Shown piece by piece: positions 1-8,715 of a stretch of DNA of 64,000 nucleotides (positions are counted from its first letter, which is position 1; each line of letters opens with the position of its first letter). The position numbers were made by a program, and so were the translations under genes. A model generated the notes under the pieces. It made no database searches and had not been told where the DNA came from. It was given only the letters and a program-made list of their open reading frames with translations. Source of the DNA: JAMOAD01 sp023621955 (lineage in GTDB: Bacteria; Acidobacteriota; Aminicenantia; JAMOAD01); assembly GCA_035403085.1 (NCBI GenBank), contig DAONEM010000002.1, forward strand, positions 72,584 through 136,583, in the 5' to 3' direction.

Positions 1-541
1 GGCTTGCGTCGGGGGCGACGTAGAGGATTTTGAGAATCAGGGCTTCCCGCTCGGGAGAATCCTTGGCCAGGGTCTCAATCTGGGCGGAGAGACGTTGCAG
101 GAGAGAGGTGCGCAATTGGGCCAAACGCTCCTTCACGAAGGGGTCTTGAGGGTTGAGGGAGGCCGCCTTGTGGTAGAAGGAGAAGGCGTTCTCCTGATTC
201 CCCTTGGGGTGGTCTTCGCTCTGGGCGAGGCCGCAATAAACGGAAAAGCTCTCCTTCTTCGCCAAGGCGTAACGGAAGGCTTCCCGGGCCTTCTCCCTCT
301 TCCCCTGCAGAAGGTAGGCGTAGCCCGATCCCAGCCAACGTTGGTAAGGGTCGTCGATCTTTTCGAAAAGGGCCAGGGCCTTCCCCGCTTCTCCCTTCTG
401 TAGGCGGCTCCATCCGTCTTGAGAGAGTCCTTGGGCTCCGTCCAGGCAGAGGTTGATCTCCCCGCCTCTCTTCGCACAGGAGCAGAGGGTGAGAGCGAGA
501 AAGAGAAAGATGGAGAGGGTGAGTCCAGTCGTTTTTTTCAT
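1..541 (-). CDS. TPR-like lipoprotein, 3' end beyond window
   Basis: The frame stays open from an ATG at 541 to the left edge, giving at least 180 residues with the C-terminus missing. The first 24 residues form a lipoprotein-type signal (MKKTT, a hydrophobic core, then LCSCAK). The mature part is alpha-helical with tetratricopeptide-like repeats: alternating Gly/Ala/Tyr helices and a segment reading FYHKAASLNPQDPF, typical of a TPR helix pair. It is probably anchored in an envelope membrane and binds protein partners; the exact job is unknown. The start lies 2 nt after the hflX stop, so it is the last visible gene of the operon that begins at 4277. The reading comes from direct translation of the sequence. 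Confidence 0.75.
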   Translation of the reverse strand, partial: MKKTTGLTLSIFLFLALTLCSCAKRGGEINLCLDGAQGLSQDGWSRLQKGEAGKALALFEKIDDPYQRWLGSGYAYLLQGKREKAREAFRYALAKKESFSVYCGLAQSEDHPKGNQENAFSFYHKAASLNPQDPFVKERLAQLRTSLLQRLSAQIETLAKDSPEREALILKILYVAPDAS

Positions 542-543
542 GG

Positions 544-1800
544 TCAGTCGCCTTTTCCCGTGAACTTGGGAAAAAATTGTAACATATCTTCATATTTCAA
601 GTAAACCTCGACCGCCCACCCTTGGGGGACGGCCGTCTTGCGAACGATGAACCCTTTCTTTTCGACGGAGGAGAGGATGTTTTCTTTGGAGTGTTCCAGT
701 GTAAAGCGATAAAGTTTGAAGTTGCCAAAGAGCATTCTGTCCAGGGAACGGAGAAGGTCTTCGACACCTAGTTTCTCCTTGACAGACAAGAAGACCTCTT
801 CTGGCCTCTCGCCGCAGTTTTTTTCCAGGAGGGAAGAGCCGGAATCGATCAGGTCGATCTTGTTGTTGACCTGTAGGAGGGGAACCTGTCCTGCGGAGAT
901 CTCCGCCAGAATCGAACGGACCGATTCCGCTTGCTCCTTCGCCTGAGGAGAGCTGTAATCGACCACATGGAGGATCAGGTCGGCGCAAAGAATCTCGTCC
1001 AGGGTGCTTTTGAACGCTTCCACAAGCTCGATGGGCAAGTTGCGGATGAACCCGACGGTGTCGGAGAGGAGGAAGGGAAGGCCCGAGGGGAGGGTCACGA
1101 GACGGGTGAGGGGGTCGAGGGTCGAGAAGAGGCGTGAAGAGACGAGGGCCCCTTCCCGGGTCAGAAGGTTGAAGAGCGAACTCTTGCCGGCGGAGGTGTA
1201 CCCGGCGAGGCAAACCACGGGGAGAGGACTTTTGCGGCGGTTTTCCCGGGTTCGGCTTCTTCTCAGGGAGAGCTCCTTGAGTTCGTTCTTGATTCGGACG
1301 ATCTGGTCGCGAAGGCTTCGGCGTTCATACTCCAGTTTCTTCTCTCCCGGTCCGCGGGTTCCGATTCCTCCTCCCAGACGGGAGAGGGAGGTCCCCTTTC
1401 CTGTCAGCCGGGGAAGGAGAAAGAGAAGCTGAGCCAGCTCGACTTGGAGCTTCCCCTCCCTGCTCTTCGCCCTTTGAGCGAAGATGTCGAGGATGAGCTG
1501 GGTTCGGTCGACGACCTTGACGTTCCAGCGCCGTTCCAGGTTCCTCTGCTGGGAAGGGGAGAGGCGGTTGTCGAAGATCACGACTTCCGGAGAGAGGGTC
1601 TCCAGCAAAGCCGCGACCTCATCTACCTTGCCCTCTCCCAGGAGGTACTTGGAGTCTGGGCGGTCCCTGTGTTGAAGGAGGGTGAGAACAACCTCACCGC
1701 CCGCCGAGAGGGTCAACTCCTTCAGCTCTTCCAGGGACTCTTCGGCCTCCCGGCGTCGTTGGAGTCCAAAGGTCATGCCTATGAGAATCGCTTTTTCCAT
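544..1800 (-). CDS. hflX: GTPase HflX
   Basis: 418 aa, the usual HflX length. The N-terminal HflX domain (about 1-190) contains the conserved glycine-rich loop near 142-152 (LGGGIGTRGPGE). The G domain follows: P-loop GYTSAGKSS at 200-208, DTVGF (G3) at 247-251 and NKID (G4) at 313-316. HflX is a ribosome-associated GTPase that binds 50S/70S particles and splits or rescues stalled ribosomes under stress. The start codon overlaps the miaA stop by 1 nt (TGATG), so the two are translationally coupled. The miaA-hflX neighbourhood is common in bacteria. The function is secure from family motifs. Confidence 0.97.
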   Translation of the reverse strand: MEKAILIGMTFGLQRRREAEESLEELKELTLSAGGEVVLTLLQHRDRPDSKYLLGEGKVDEVAALLETLSPEVVIFDNRLSPSQQRNLERRWNVKVVDRTQLILDIFAQRAKSREGKLQVELAQLLFLLPRLTGKGTSLSRLGGGIGTRGPGEKKLEYERRSLRDQIVRIKNELKELSLRRSRTRENRRKSPLPVVCLAGYTSAGKSSLFNLLTREGALVSSRLFSTLDPLTRLVTLPSGLPFLLSDTVGFIRNLPIELVEAFKSTLDEILCADLILHVVDYSSPQAKEQAESVRSILAEISAGQVPLLQVNNKIDLIDSGSSLLEKNCGERPEEVFLSVKEKLGVEDLLRSLDRMLFGNFKLYRFTLEHSKENILSSVEKKGFIVRKTAVPQGWAVEVYLKYEDMLQFFPKFTGKGD

Positions 1801-2726
1801 CAGGACAGCTCCTCTTGAACCAGCCTTAGAAGGGTCTCCCCTTGGGAGACGGGAAGGTGGAGAAACCCCTTCTCCTTCTTGAACCAGACGATCTGGCGCT
1901 TGGCGTAGTTCCTCGTCAACCTCTGCATGTTCTCCAGCGCCACACTCTTAGGCGTCTCTCCCCGAAGGAACTCAAGGACATCTCTATAGCCGATGGACTG
2001 GAAGCCCGGACAAGAGGGGTCGTATCCCTCCTGGAGAAGCCTTCTCACCTCCTCTTCGAGGCCCTGTCGGAACATCTCCTCTACGCGGGCGTCAATACGT
2101 CGGTAGAGCTCTTCACGGGCTTGGGTGAGGAAGATCTTCAAGGAACGGAACTCCGGAAGCGGCGGACGGGTCTCCCGGAAGTGCTCGGAGATAGGGCGTC
2201 CCGAGGTCTTGAAAACCTCGAGGGCCCGGATGATGCGAACCCGGTCGTTGGAGGAGAGGGTTGCCGCGTAGGAGGGATCGACTCCCTGAAGCTCGGCGTA
2301 GAGAGCTCCCCATCCCACCTCCTCCGCTTTCTGCACCAGACGGGCGCGGAGCCCCGGATCGGTTCCGGTCTCCTCGAAGAGGCCGTGGAGAAGGGCTCGG
2401 ATGTAGAGGCCCGTTCCTCCTACGACCAGGGGGAGCTTGCCTCGGGCGTGAATCTCTCGGACCTTTTCGGCGGCGAGGGTGAGGAAACGAAAGGCGGAGA
2501 ATCTTTCCCTTCCATCGGCGACATCGTAGAGATGGTGGGGAATCCCCTTCGCCTCTTCGGGAGTGACCTTGCCGGTGCCGATGTCGAAGCCCCGGTAGAT
2601 CTGGCGGGAGTCCGCATTGATAACCTCTCCGTCGAAGCGGTGGGCGATCTCGATGGCGGCGGAGCTTTTTCCGACTCCTGTGGGGCCGCCTAGGACAACG
2701 AAGAAGGGGGATGCGGAGAGTTTCAT
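1800..2726 (-). CDS. miaA: tRNA dimethylallyltransferase MiaA
   Basis: 308 aa from the ATG at 2726. MiaA transfers the dimethylallyl group from DMAPP to N6 of A37 in tRNAs that read UNN codons. Visible motifs are the P-loop GPTGVGKS (about 14-21), DSRQIYRG, which holds the catalytic Asp, and GGTGLYI. An in-frame start 66 nt further upstream would add a basic extension unlike the family and overlap the preceding gene, so 2726 is preferred. It follows the DUF4388 gene after 16 nt and is coupled to hflX. Confidence 0.96.
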   Translation of the reverse strand: MKLSASPFFVVLGGPTGVGKSSAAIEIAHRFDGEVINADSRQIYRGFDIGTGKVTPEEAKGIPHHLYDVADGRERFSAFRFLTLAAEKVREIHARGKLPLVVGGTGLYIRALLHGLFEETGTDPGLRARLVQKAEEVGWGALYAELQGVDPSYAATLSSNDRVRIIRALEVFKTSGRPISEHFRETRPPLPEFRSLKIFLTQAREELYRRIDARVEEMFRQGLEEEVRRLLQEGYDPSCPGFQSIGYRDVLEFLRGETPKSVALENMQRLTRNYAKRQIVWFKKEKGFLHLPVSQGETLLRLVQEELS

Positions 2727-2742
2727 CCTTGGAGGAGAGCGA

Positions 2743-3861
2743 TCAGGGTTGACCTTCCATCTCCTTGACAACGGAGATGATCTTCCCTTCATGCTCGTCT
2801 CCGAGGACCTTTTTGACGGAGAGGATTTCGGCCATCAGAAGGTCGTCGAGAAACTTTTCCAGGAGAGTGTGTCTCTTCTCTTTACGGATCGTCCAGAGTC
2901 CCTTCAGAAGAACCTCTTCGTCCAGAGTCCCCGTACGGGTCAAGGAGATGTTGGGGAAGACGTCGTTGCGGTAGAAGAAGACCTCCGAGACGTTCTTGTC
3001 GATGACCCGCTCCCCGATGGGGCCCACTTCCCGCAGAATCTCCTGGTAAATGTAGGCGAAGATCTTGTTGAAACGGGCGATAAGCTTGACCAGCTCCTCC
3101 TTCTCGGAGTTGCGGATCGGGACCGGCGTGGGAAGGCGGAACTGTTTGTCCGTGGAGACGAGATCGAAACATCTCAAGATGTAGAGGACCCTTAGGGTCT
3201 CCACCTCGCCGATGTCGGAGCTTCGGACGATGTCGTCCACGCTCTTTTGTCCGTTCACCAGGGAGACGACGTACTCTTCGTAGGGTTCCAGGAAGATGGA
3301 GCGGCGCTTGAACTTCTCTTCGTTCAAAACGAGGATGGAACCCCTCTCACGGAGATAATGGGCGAAGAGGTCCAGGTTGTTGATGCTTCGGATCCCTTGG
3401 AGGATGAGGAAAGGGGTGTCTTCGTTCAAGACGATGGCCTCGGTAATCTCCGGAGTTCCTGCGAAGAAGTAGTACTCCCCGTCGGTCCAGTCGAAGATGG
3501 AGAAGAAGATCATCTTCAACTGCTTCTTGACCTCTTCCCAGAGTTGGGCCGGAGAGAGCGCCTTCATCTCCACCAGGAGGCGGCCCTGCCGTTTGCCGGT
3601 GGCCTTCATCTGGGCGACAGAAGCGTCGTACTGCTCCTCGGTGATGAGGCCTGAGGAGAGCATCTGGAAACCGAGGCTCTCTTTCAGGTTGTTGGTTTTG
3701 GAGAAGATGATCTTCCCGTTCTGAAGGATGAACCCCTTCTCTTCCCCGTCCCGCTTCAGGGAAAGGACGCCGGAGAGGTTCTGTTGAAAAAGTTGGTTGA
3801 CCAGGCAAGGGAAGGGAAACTCTCCGAGTGTTCCGTGCAGTTCCTGAGTATCCGCGTCCAT
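2743..3861 (-). CDS. DUF4388 (PATAN-type) protein
   Basis: 372 aa. The N-terminal 110 residues resemble the DUF4388/PATAN domain: HGTLGEFPFPCLVNQLFQ, then a Gly-rich beta segment and GKIIFSKTNN. This domain is found in response-regulator-associated proteins of Myxobacteria, Acidobacteria and cyanobacteria (PatA). The rest is alpha-helical with no recognised catalytic motif. The ATG at 3861 is chosen because GAAGGAG lies about 10 nt upstream. A TTG at 3900 overlapping the previous stop would add 13 residues. A signalling or scaffold role is inferred from the family only. It is second in the operon starting at 4277. Confidence 0.75.
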   Translation of the reverse strand: MDADTQELHGTLGEFPFPCLVNQLFQQNLSGVLSLKRDGEEKGFILQNGKIIFSKTNNLKESLGFQMLSSGLITEEQYDASVAQMKATGKRQGRLLVEMKALSPAQLWEEVKKQLKMIFFSIFDWTDGEYYFFAGTPEITEAIVLNEDTPFLILQGIRSINNLDLFAHYLRERGSILVLNEEKFKRRSIFLEPYEEYVVSLVNGQKSVDDIVRSSDIGEVETLRVLYILRCFDLVSTDKQFRLPTPVPIRNSEKEELVKLIARFNKIFAYIYQEILREVGPIGERVIDKNVSEVFFYRNDVFPNISLTRTGTLDEEVLLKGLWTIRKEKRHTLLEKFLDDLLMAEILSVKKVLGDEHEGKIISVVKEMEGQP

Positions 3862-3896
3862 TGTTTCACTGTCTCCTTCGGGAGAGAGAGAGCCCG

Positions 3897-4277
3897 TCAA
3901 TGGTGCAGTTCATAAGAATCCTCGCCGAAAGAGAGGGAAATCTCCTGTACCTGAGGGGATCCCTTCTCGGGCTTGAGGTAGAAGCATCTGGTCTCGGCCG
4001 GGTTGTCGATGAGAAGAATGTTGCCGGCAAGGTAGGGGGGGAGAGTCTTAGGAAGTTTTTCCAGGAGAAACCCCAAGGGGGAGAGGAGAGGAAGGTTCTC
4101 TTCGTAGAGGGAGTAGAGGGGAAAGGCTTCGGAGAAGGTCTCTTCCGGGAGGGGCCAGATCCTCTCGGGCAGGAAGAAGGAATTGAGCCTCTTTCCCAGG
4201 AGGAGGCCGGGGTAGTCGCCGTGTTCCCGGGTGTACTTCAGCAACGAGAGAGCCCCTTTGTTCAGATAGCAGATCAT
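3897..4277 (-). CDS. Unknown 126-aa protein heading the miaA-hflX operon
   Basis: No family was recognised. The start is placed at the ATG at 4277 (MICYLNKGALSLL) because a near-consensus promoter puts its predicted transcription start at 4278, making the mRNA leaderless. Codons 4286 and 4313 are in frame upstream, but 4286 falls inside the -10 region and 4313 at the -35 element, so they would not be transcribed. The protein is soluble with mixed alpha/beta character, has no signal peptide or membrane segment, and is rich in Leu and Pro. It is the first gene of a five-gene unit (DUF4388, miaA, hflX, lipoprotein). Confidence 0.6.
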   Translation of the reverse strand: MICYLNKGALSLLKYTREHGDYPGLLLGKRLNSFFLPERIWPLPEETFSEAFPLYSLYEENLPLLSPLGFLLEKLPKTLPPYLAGNILLIDNPAETRCFYLKPEKGSPQVQEISLSFGEDSYELHH

Positions 4278-4284
4278 GACTTTC

Positions 4285-4313
4285 ATTATACCGGAAAGAG
4301 GAGCCGGGTTCAA
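4285..4313 (-). promoter_or_regulatory. Sigma70-type promoter, leaderless operon start
   Basis: On the minus strand, -35 TTGAAC (4313-4308), a 17-nt spacer and a perfect -10 TATAAT (4290-4285). The predicted +1 is about 4278, one nucleotide before the ATG at 4277. No Shine-Dalgarno precedes that ATG. Confidence 0.75.
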
Positions 4314-4324
4314 CGTTCCGGGGT

Positions 4325-4353
4325 TTGACTTTCTTCGGGGGGAGGGGTTAAAT
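4325..4353 (+). promoter_or_regulatory. Sigma70-type promoter of fhs
   Basis: -35 TTGACT (4325-4330), 17-nt spacer, -10 TTAAAT (4348-4353). The predicted +1 is about 4360, giving a 34-nt leader with GGGAGGAG before the fhs ATG at 4394. It diverges from the promoter at 4285-4313; the two -35 elements are about 12 nt apart. Confidence 0.65.
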
Positions 4354-4393
4354 TATCGGAATGTCCTGTTGTAGAACTTCGGGAGGAGAGACG

Positions 4394-6061
4394 ATGGCGA
4401 CGGATCTGGAGATCGCGAAGAGAGTGGCGCTGAAAGAGGTCGAGGAGATCGCGCGGGATGCGGGGATTCCCAGGGAGTACATCGAACCCTACGGGCGATA
4501 CAAGGGGAAGGTCTCCCTCGACCTTTTCGAAAAACTGGAGAAGAAACCTGACGGGAAACTGGTCCTGGTCACGGCTATCACCCCCACCCCCGCCGGGGAA
4601 GGGAAGACGACGGTTTCCATCGGCCTCTCCTTGGCCTTCAACCGGATAGGGAAGAGGTGCGGAGTCGCCCTTCGAGAGCCCTCCATGGGGCCGCTCTTCG
4701 GGATCAAGGGCGGAGCGGCCGGAGGGGGGTGGTCCCAGGTTCTTCCCATGGAGGAGATCAACCTCCACTTCACCGGAGACATCCACGCCGTCAGCGCGGC
4801 CCACAACCTTCTGGGGGCGGTGATAGACAACCACCTCTTCCGGAGGAAGGAGCCCCTTCTCGACCCCCGGAGAATCGGTTGGCCCAGGGTCATGGACATG
4901 AACGACCGGGCCTTGAGAAACGTGATCCTCGGTTTGGGGGGGAAGGAAAACGGAGTCCCCCGGGAGGGGAGCTTTTCCATCACCGCCGCCTCTGAGGTCA
5001 TGGCCGTCCTCTGCCTCTCCAGGAACTACGAAGAGCTCAAGGAGAGACTCTCCAACATCTACGTGGGCGCAACCTACGGGAACGAACCGGTCTTTGTCAG
5101 AGACCTCAAGGTTCAGGGGGCCATGGCTGCGGTTCTCAAGGATGCCCTGAAACCGAACATTGTCCAGACCACAGAGAACACTCCCGCCTTCGTTCACGGG
5201 GGACCCTTCGCCAACATCGCCCAGGGGGCGAACTCGGTCCTGGCGACCCAGCTGAGCATGAAGCTCTTCGATGTGACCGTCACCGAGGCGGGATTCGGTT
5301 GTGACCTCGGAGCGGAGAAGTTCTTCGACATCGTCTGCCGTTACGGCGGTTTCGCCCCTTCCGCGGTGGTCCTCGTCGCGACGGTACGGGCCTTGAAAAT
5401 GCACGGGGGTAAGGCGTTGGCGGATTTGAAGAGCCCCGACGTGGAGGCTCTCAAGAGGGGCCTGGAGAACCTCGGCAAGCAGATGGAAAACGCCGCTCTC
5501 TTCGGAGTGCCCGTCGTCGTTGCGGTCAACCGTTTCGGAAGCGACAGCGAAGAGGAACTGGAGACGGTCCGGGAGTACGCGCGGGAGAAGGGGATCCCTG
5601 CGGAGGTCGTGGATGTCTGGGGGCAAGGGGGAGACGGCGCCGTCACTCTTGCCGAGAGGGTTTGGCAAGAAGCTCAAAGGCCCTCCCGAGCGACCCCGCT
5701 CTACCCGTTGGAGATGCCTCTGGAAGAGAAGATCCGATGCGTCGCAGGAAAGGTCTACGGAGCCCGAGACGTGGCCTTCACCTCCCAGGCGGAAGCGGAC
5801 CTGAAGAGAATCAAGGGTTACGGTTTCGACTCCTTGCCTGTCTGCATAGCCAAGACCCAGAAGTCGCTCTCCGACAACCCCGCCCTCCTGGGGCGCCCCA
5901 GAGAGTTCACCCTGACTGTTCGTGGGGTCAACCTCTCCTCAGGGGCTGGCTTCGTCGTTCCCGTCACGGGGGAGATGCTTCTGATGCCCGGGTTGCCTAA
6001 GACTCCCGCCGCGGAGGTCATCGACATCCTTCCGGACGGGGAGCTTTTGGGAATCTTCTGA
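4394..6061 (+). CDS. fhs: Formate-tetrahydrofolate ligase
   Basis: 555 aa, the standard length. The enzyme makes 10-formyl-THF from formate, ATP and THF, feeding one-carbon metabolism (purines, or the methyl branch of the Wood-Ljungdahl route). The N-terminus shows the P-loop-like TPAGEGKTT near 70 and the family signature around GPLFGIKGGAAGGGWSQV. The ATG at 4394 is chosen because GGGAGGAG sits 6 nt upstream; an ATG at 4361 is at the predicted transcription start and lacks an SD. It is monocistronic and ends 8 nt from the convergent histidine kinase. purN and gcvT elsewhere in the window use the same one-carbon pool. Confidence 0.97.
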   Translation: MATDLEIAKRVALKEVEEIARDAGIPREYIEPYGRYKGKVSLDLFEKLEKKPDGKLVLVTAITPTPAGEGKTTVSIGLSLAFNRIGKRCGVALREPSMGPLFGIKGGAAGGGWSQVLPMEEINLHFTGDIHAVSAAHNLLGAVIDNHLFRRKEPLLDPRRIGWPRVMDMNDRALRNVILGLGGKENGVPREGSFSITAASEVMAVLCLSRNYEELKERLSNIYVGATYGNEPVFVRDLKVQGAMAAVLKDALKPNIVQTTENTPAFVHGGPFANIAQGANSVLATQLSMKLFDVTVTEAGFGCDLGAEKFFDIVCRYGGFAPSAVVLVATVRALKMHGGKALADLKSPDVEALKRGLENLGKQMENAALFGVPVVVAVNRFGSDSEEELETVREYAREKGIPAEVVDVWGQGGDGAVTLAERVWQEAQRPSRATPLYPLEMPLEEKIRCVAGKVYGARDVAFTSQAEADLKRIKGYGFDSLPVCIAKTQKSLSDNPALLGRPREFTLTVRGVNLSSGAGFVVPVTGEMLLMPGLPKTPAAEVIDILPDGELLGIF

Positions 6062-6069
6062 TCCCCCTC

Positions 6070-8604
6070 TCAGGGAAGAGGGCTCGAAGGGGGCTGGAGG
6101 AAGGAGCCTGTTCCCAGGGTTTCCCTCACCTTCCTTGTCAGCTCCTGCAGGGAGAAGGGCTTCTGGATAAAGTTCACCTCTTCGTCCAGAACGCCGTGGT
6201 GGGCGATGACGTCGGCCGGATAACCTGAAGAGAAGAGGACCTTTATGTCCGGAACAAGGGAGAGGATCTCCTTGGAAAGGTCTCGACCGTTCATCTCCGG
6301 CATGACCACATCGGTCATGAGGAGCCGGATTCGCTCCGATGACTCTTTGGCGATAGTCAAGGCCTCGGCGGGGGAGGAGGTCGCCAGGACCGTGTACCCT
6401 TGGCTTTCCAGCATAGTCCTGGTGATTTCCAGAATCTCGGTTTCGTCTTCCACCAGAAGAACCGTCTCGTTGCCCTGGGGAGGCTCTCCCTGGGGAATCC
6501 TTCTCTGAAGCTTGGCGGTGTCGCCCCGGTAGAAGGGGAAGAAAATCGTGAAGACCGTTCCCTGAGAGGGGACGCTGGTAACATCGATGAACCCTTTGTT
6601 CTGCTTGACGATTCCGTAGACCATGGCCAACCCGAGGCCCGTTCCTTTTCCCATCTCCTTGGTCGTGAAGAAAGGCTCGAAGAGGTTGCTCAGGGTCTTC
6701 TCGTCCATCCCGCAGCCGGTGTCGCTGACGGTCAACTGAACGTACTGACCGGGAACGGATCCGGGGTGGCTGGAGCAGTAGCGTTCGTCCAGGGAGGAGT
6801 TCTTCGTCGCTATGGTGATGTCGCCGATCCCGTGGATGGCATCCCTGGCGTTGACACAAAGGTTGGCCAAGATCTGGTCGATCTGGGTCGGGTCCACCTT
6901 GATGGGGCCGAGGCTTCGGGAGGGAAGCCAGATGAGCTTGATATCCTCCCCGATGAGCCTGTGGAGGATCGTGAGCATTCCCTCCACGGTCTCGTTCAGG
7001 TCGAGAACCTTGGGAGAGACGGTCTGTTTGCGGGCGAAGGCGAGAAGTTGGCGGGTCAGGTCCGCGGAACGTTCCGCCGCCTTGCGGATACTCTGCAGGT
7101 CCGCGGCCAGTTTCTGATCCGGATCAATCTTGCGCAGGGCCAGCTCTGCATGGCCAAGGATCACGCCCAGCATGTTGTTGAAGTCGTGGGCGACCCCTCC
7201 GGCCAAACGGCCTATGGATTCCATCTTCTGGGCCTGGGTCAGTTGGCCCTGCAGCTTCCTCCTCTCCTCTTCGGCCCGCTTCCGATCGGTGATGTCCCTG
7301 ACGATACTCCAGCGGTATCGCTCCCCCCCAGAGGGGTCCGAGGCCAGGAAGGTTTGGAGTTCTCCGGGGAAGGTCGTTCCATCCTTCCGTTTGTACTCCT
7401 TTTCGGAGAGGCCCGAGTATCCTTTCTGCAGGAGCCGGCGGTTCCAGATCTCCTCCCTTTCCCATGCCAGCCACTTCTCGGAGGTGATGACCGAGGGATC
7501 GGGCATGGCGAGAAGCTCATCCCTGGTGTACCCAAGCATTTTACAGAAAGATGCGTTCGCGTCGAGAAACCTGCTCTGGTCGTTCAGGACGGCGATTCCG
7601 TCTCGGCTCCCCGTGAAGAGGAGGCGGTACTTCGCCTCGCTCTGTCTGAGGCTGAGGACCTTTTCGTTGAGCCGACGTTTAAGGAAGAGGGTGATAGCCG
7701 TCAGGCTCAAGAGAAGCAACAGGGCGAAGAGGGCGGTAAACTTCAGCCAGAAGAGAATCTCCGGGTTTGGTCCGACGTAGAGGTCGAAAGCGATCCAGCG
7801 TTTGCGGACCCTTTCCAGCTCTTTCTCGGAGATTGTTGCCAAGGCCTTCTGGATGGCGCTGAAGAGAAGGGGGTACCTCTTGCTGACGGCGATTCTCCAG
7901 GCGAAGGAGTAGTCGGTTTTCCCTGAGACCCGTAGGTTCGGGATCCCCTCCTTGGCCACATAGTATGCCGCGACGGCCAAGTTTTCAACGAAGGCGTCCA
8001 CTTGGCCGAAGGAGAGGCGGTGTAAGCCTTCGGGGACGTTCTTGACCGGAACGATGTTGGACAGCCCCTGTTGCAGGAGGTACTGCTCCGTGGCGTATCC
8101 GGAGACCACGGCGACCCTTCGCTTCCTGAGGTCCTTGAGGGAGAGTTCCACAGGAAAGGGCTGTGAGGAGGTGATGATGACGACCTGAGCCGTTGCGTAG
8201 GGGGCCGAGAAGAAGGCGTACTTCTCCCTCTCCGGAGTCGCGACTATGGTGGGGGCGACGGCGCAACCGCCGTTTTTCAAGGAGAGCAAGTGGCTGTGCC
8301 AATCCGAAGAGGGCTTCTTCTGAAAGGTGACGCCCAACCGCTCCTCAAGAATCTGAACGATATCCGCGGCCATCCCGGTGAAGGTGCCGGAGGGGGAGGC
8401 AAACTCGATGGGGGGAAACTCAACGTTGAAGAAGAGGGTTAAGGCCTCAGGGTGAAGGGCCAACCAACTCCTCTCCTCTTCGGTGAGCTTAACGGTGGGG
8501 GCGGCCGTCTTGCTCTTCGGGAAGGGGGGAGAGGAGAGGAGAAGGGCGGTCAACATCAGGAAGAGAAGAGGGAATCTCAGGAGGGTGGTCACAGGTTTCA
8601 CCAT
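6070..8604 (-). CDS. Hybrid histidine kinase with periplasmic SBP3 sensor and PAS
   Basis: 844 aa. Domains in order: signal peptide or first membrane segment (1-25), bacterial solute-binding family 3 domain (about 40-275), transmembrane helix (about 285-308), PAS (about 322-440), HisKA with HDFNN (phospho-acceptor His about 473), HATPase with N-box NARDA (about 585), DTGCGM (628) and GKGTGLGLA (652), and a C-terminal receiver (about 714-830) with DVVMP (Asp 765) and a Lys near 815. This BvgS-like layout senses a small periplasmic ligand and ends in a phosphorelay receiver. No partner regulator lies next to it. The start has a good hydrophobic N-terminus; no strong SD is seen. It lies 111 nt after the DUF6599 gene, with two hairpins between. 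Confidence 0.93.
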   Translation of the reverse strand: MVKPVTTLLRFPLLFLMLTALLLSSPPFPKSKTAAPTVKLTEEERSWLALHPEALTLFFNVEFPPIEFASPSGTFTGMAADIVQILEERLGVTFQKKPSSDWHSHLLSLKNGGCAVAPTIVATPEREKYAFFSAPYATAQVVIITSSQPFPVELSLKDLRKRRVAVVSGYATEQYLLQQGLSNIVPVKNVPEGLHRLSFGQVDAFVENLAVAAYYVAKEGIPNLRVSGKTDYSFAWRIAVSKRYPLLFSAIQKALATISEKELERVRKRWIAFDLYVGPNPEILFWLKFTALFALLLLLSLTAITLFLKRRLNEKVLSLRQSEAKYRLLFTGSRDGIAVLNDQSRFLDANASFCKMLGYTRDELLAMPDPSVITSEKWLAWEREEIWNRRLLQKGYSGLSEKEYKRKDGTTFPGELQTFLASDPSGGERYRWSIVRDITDRKRAEEERRKLQGQLTQAQKMESIGRLAGGVAHDFNNMLGVILGHAELALRKIDPDQKLAADLQSIRKAAERSADLTRQLLAFARKQTVSPKVLDLNETVEGMLTILHRLIGEDIKLIWLPSRSLGPIKVDPTQIDQILANLCVNARDAIHGIGDITIATKNSSLDERYCSSHPGSVPGQYVQLTVSDTGCGMDEKTLSNLFEPFFTTKEMGKGTGLGLAMVYGIVKQNKGFIDVTSVPSQGTVFTIFFPFYRGDTAKLQRRIPQGEPPQGNETVLLVEDETEILEITRTMLESQGYTVLATSSPAEALTIAKESSERIRLLMTDVVMPEMNGRDLSKEILSLVPDIKVLFSSGYPADVIAHHGVLDEEVNFIQKPFSLQELTRKVRETLGTGSFLQPPSSPLP

Positions 8605-8633
8605 CGCTTCTTACGTAGCCTTCCCTGAAGAAC

Positions 8634-8687
8634 GCCTCTTTTCAGAGGCCCTTTCCCGAAGAACGGAACCGGGGCCGCGGGAAAGGG
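8634..8687 (-). other. Two adjacent stem-loops between DUF6599 gene and kinase gene
   Basis: Two perfect stems abut in the 111-nt spacer. One has 10-bp arms 8649-8658 and 8678-8687 (CCCTTTCCCG with its complement) and a 19-nt loop. The other is 8634-8649, GCCTCT/AGAGGC on the minus strand with a GAAA tetraloop. They share one base. No T-run follows, so a simple intrinsic terminator is unlikely. They may mark RNA processing or partial termination between the metabolic genes and the kinase. Confidence 0.5.
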
Positions 8688-8715
8688 GGAGGAGGAGAGG
8701 GTTTTCAAGGGGAGT

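Noticed and set aside
6400..7926. 508-codon plus-strand frame opposite the histidine kinase
   Set aside because: Antisense to a kinase with all expected motifs; composition reflects G+C-rich third positions on the other strand.
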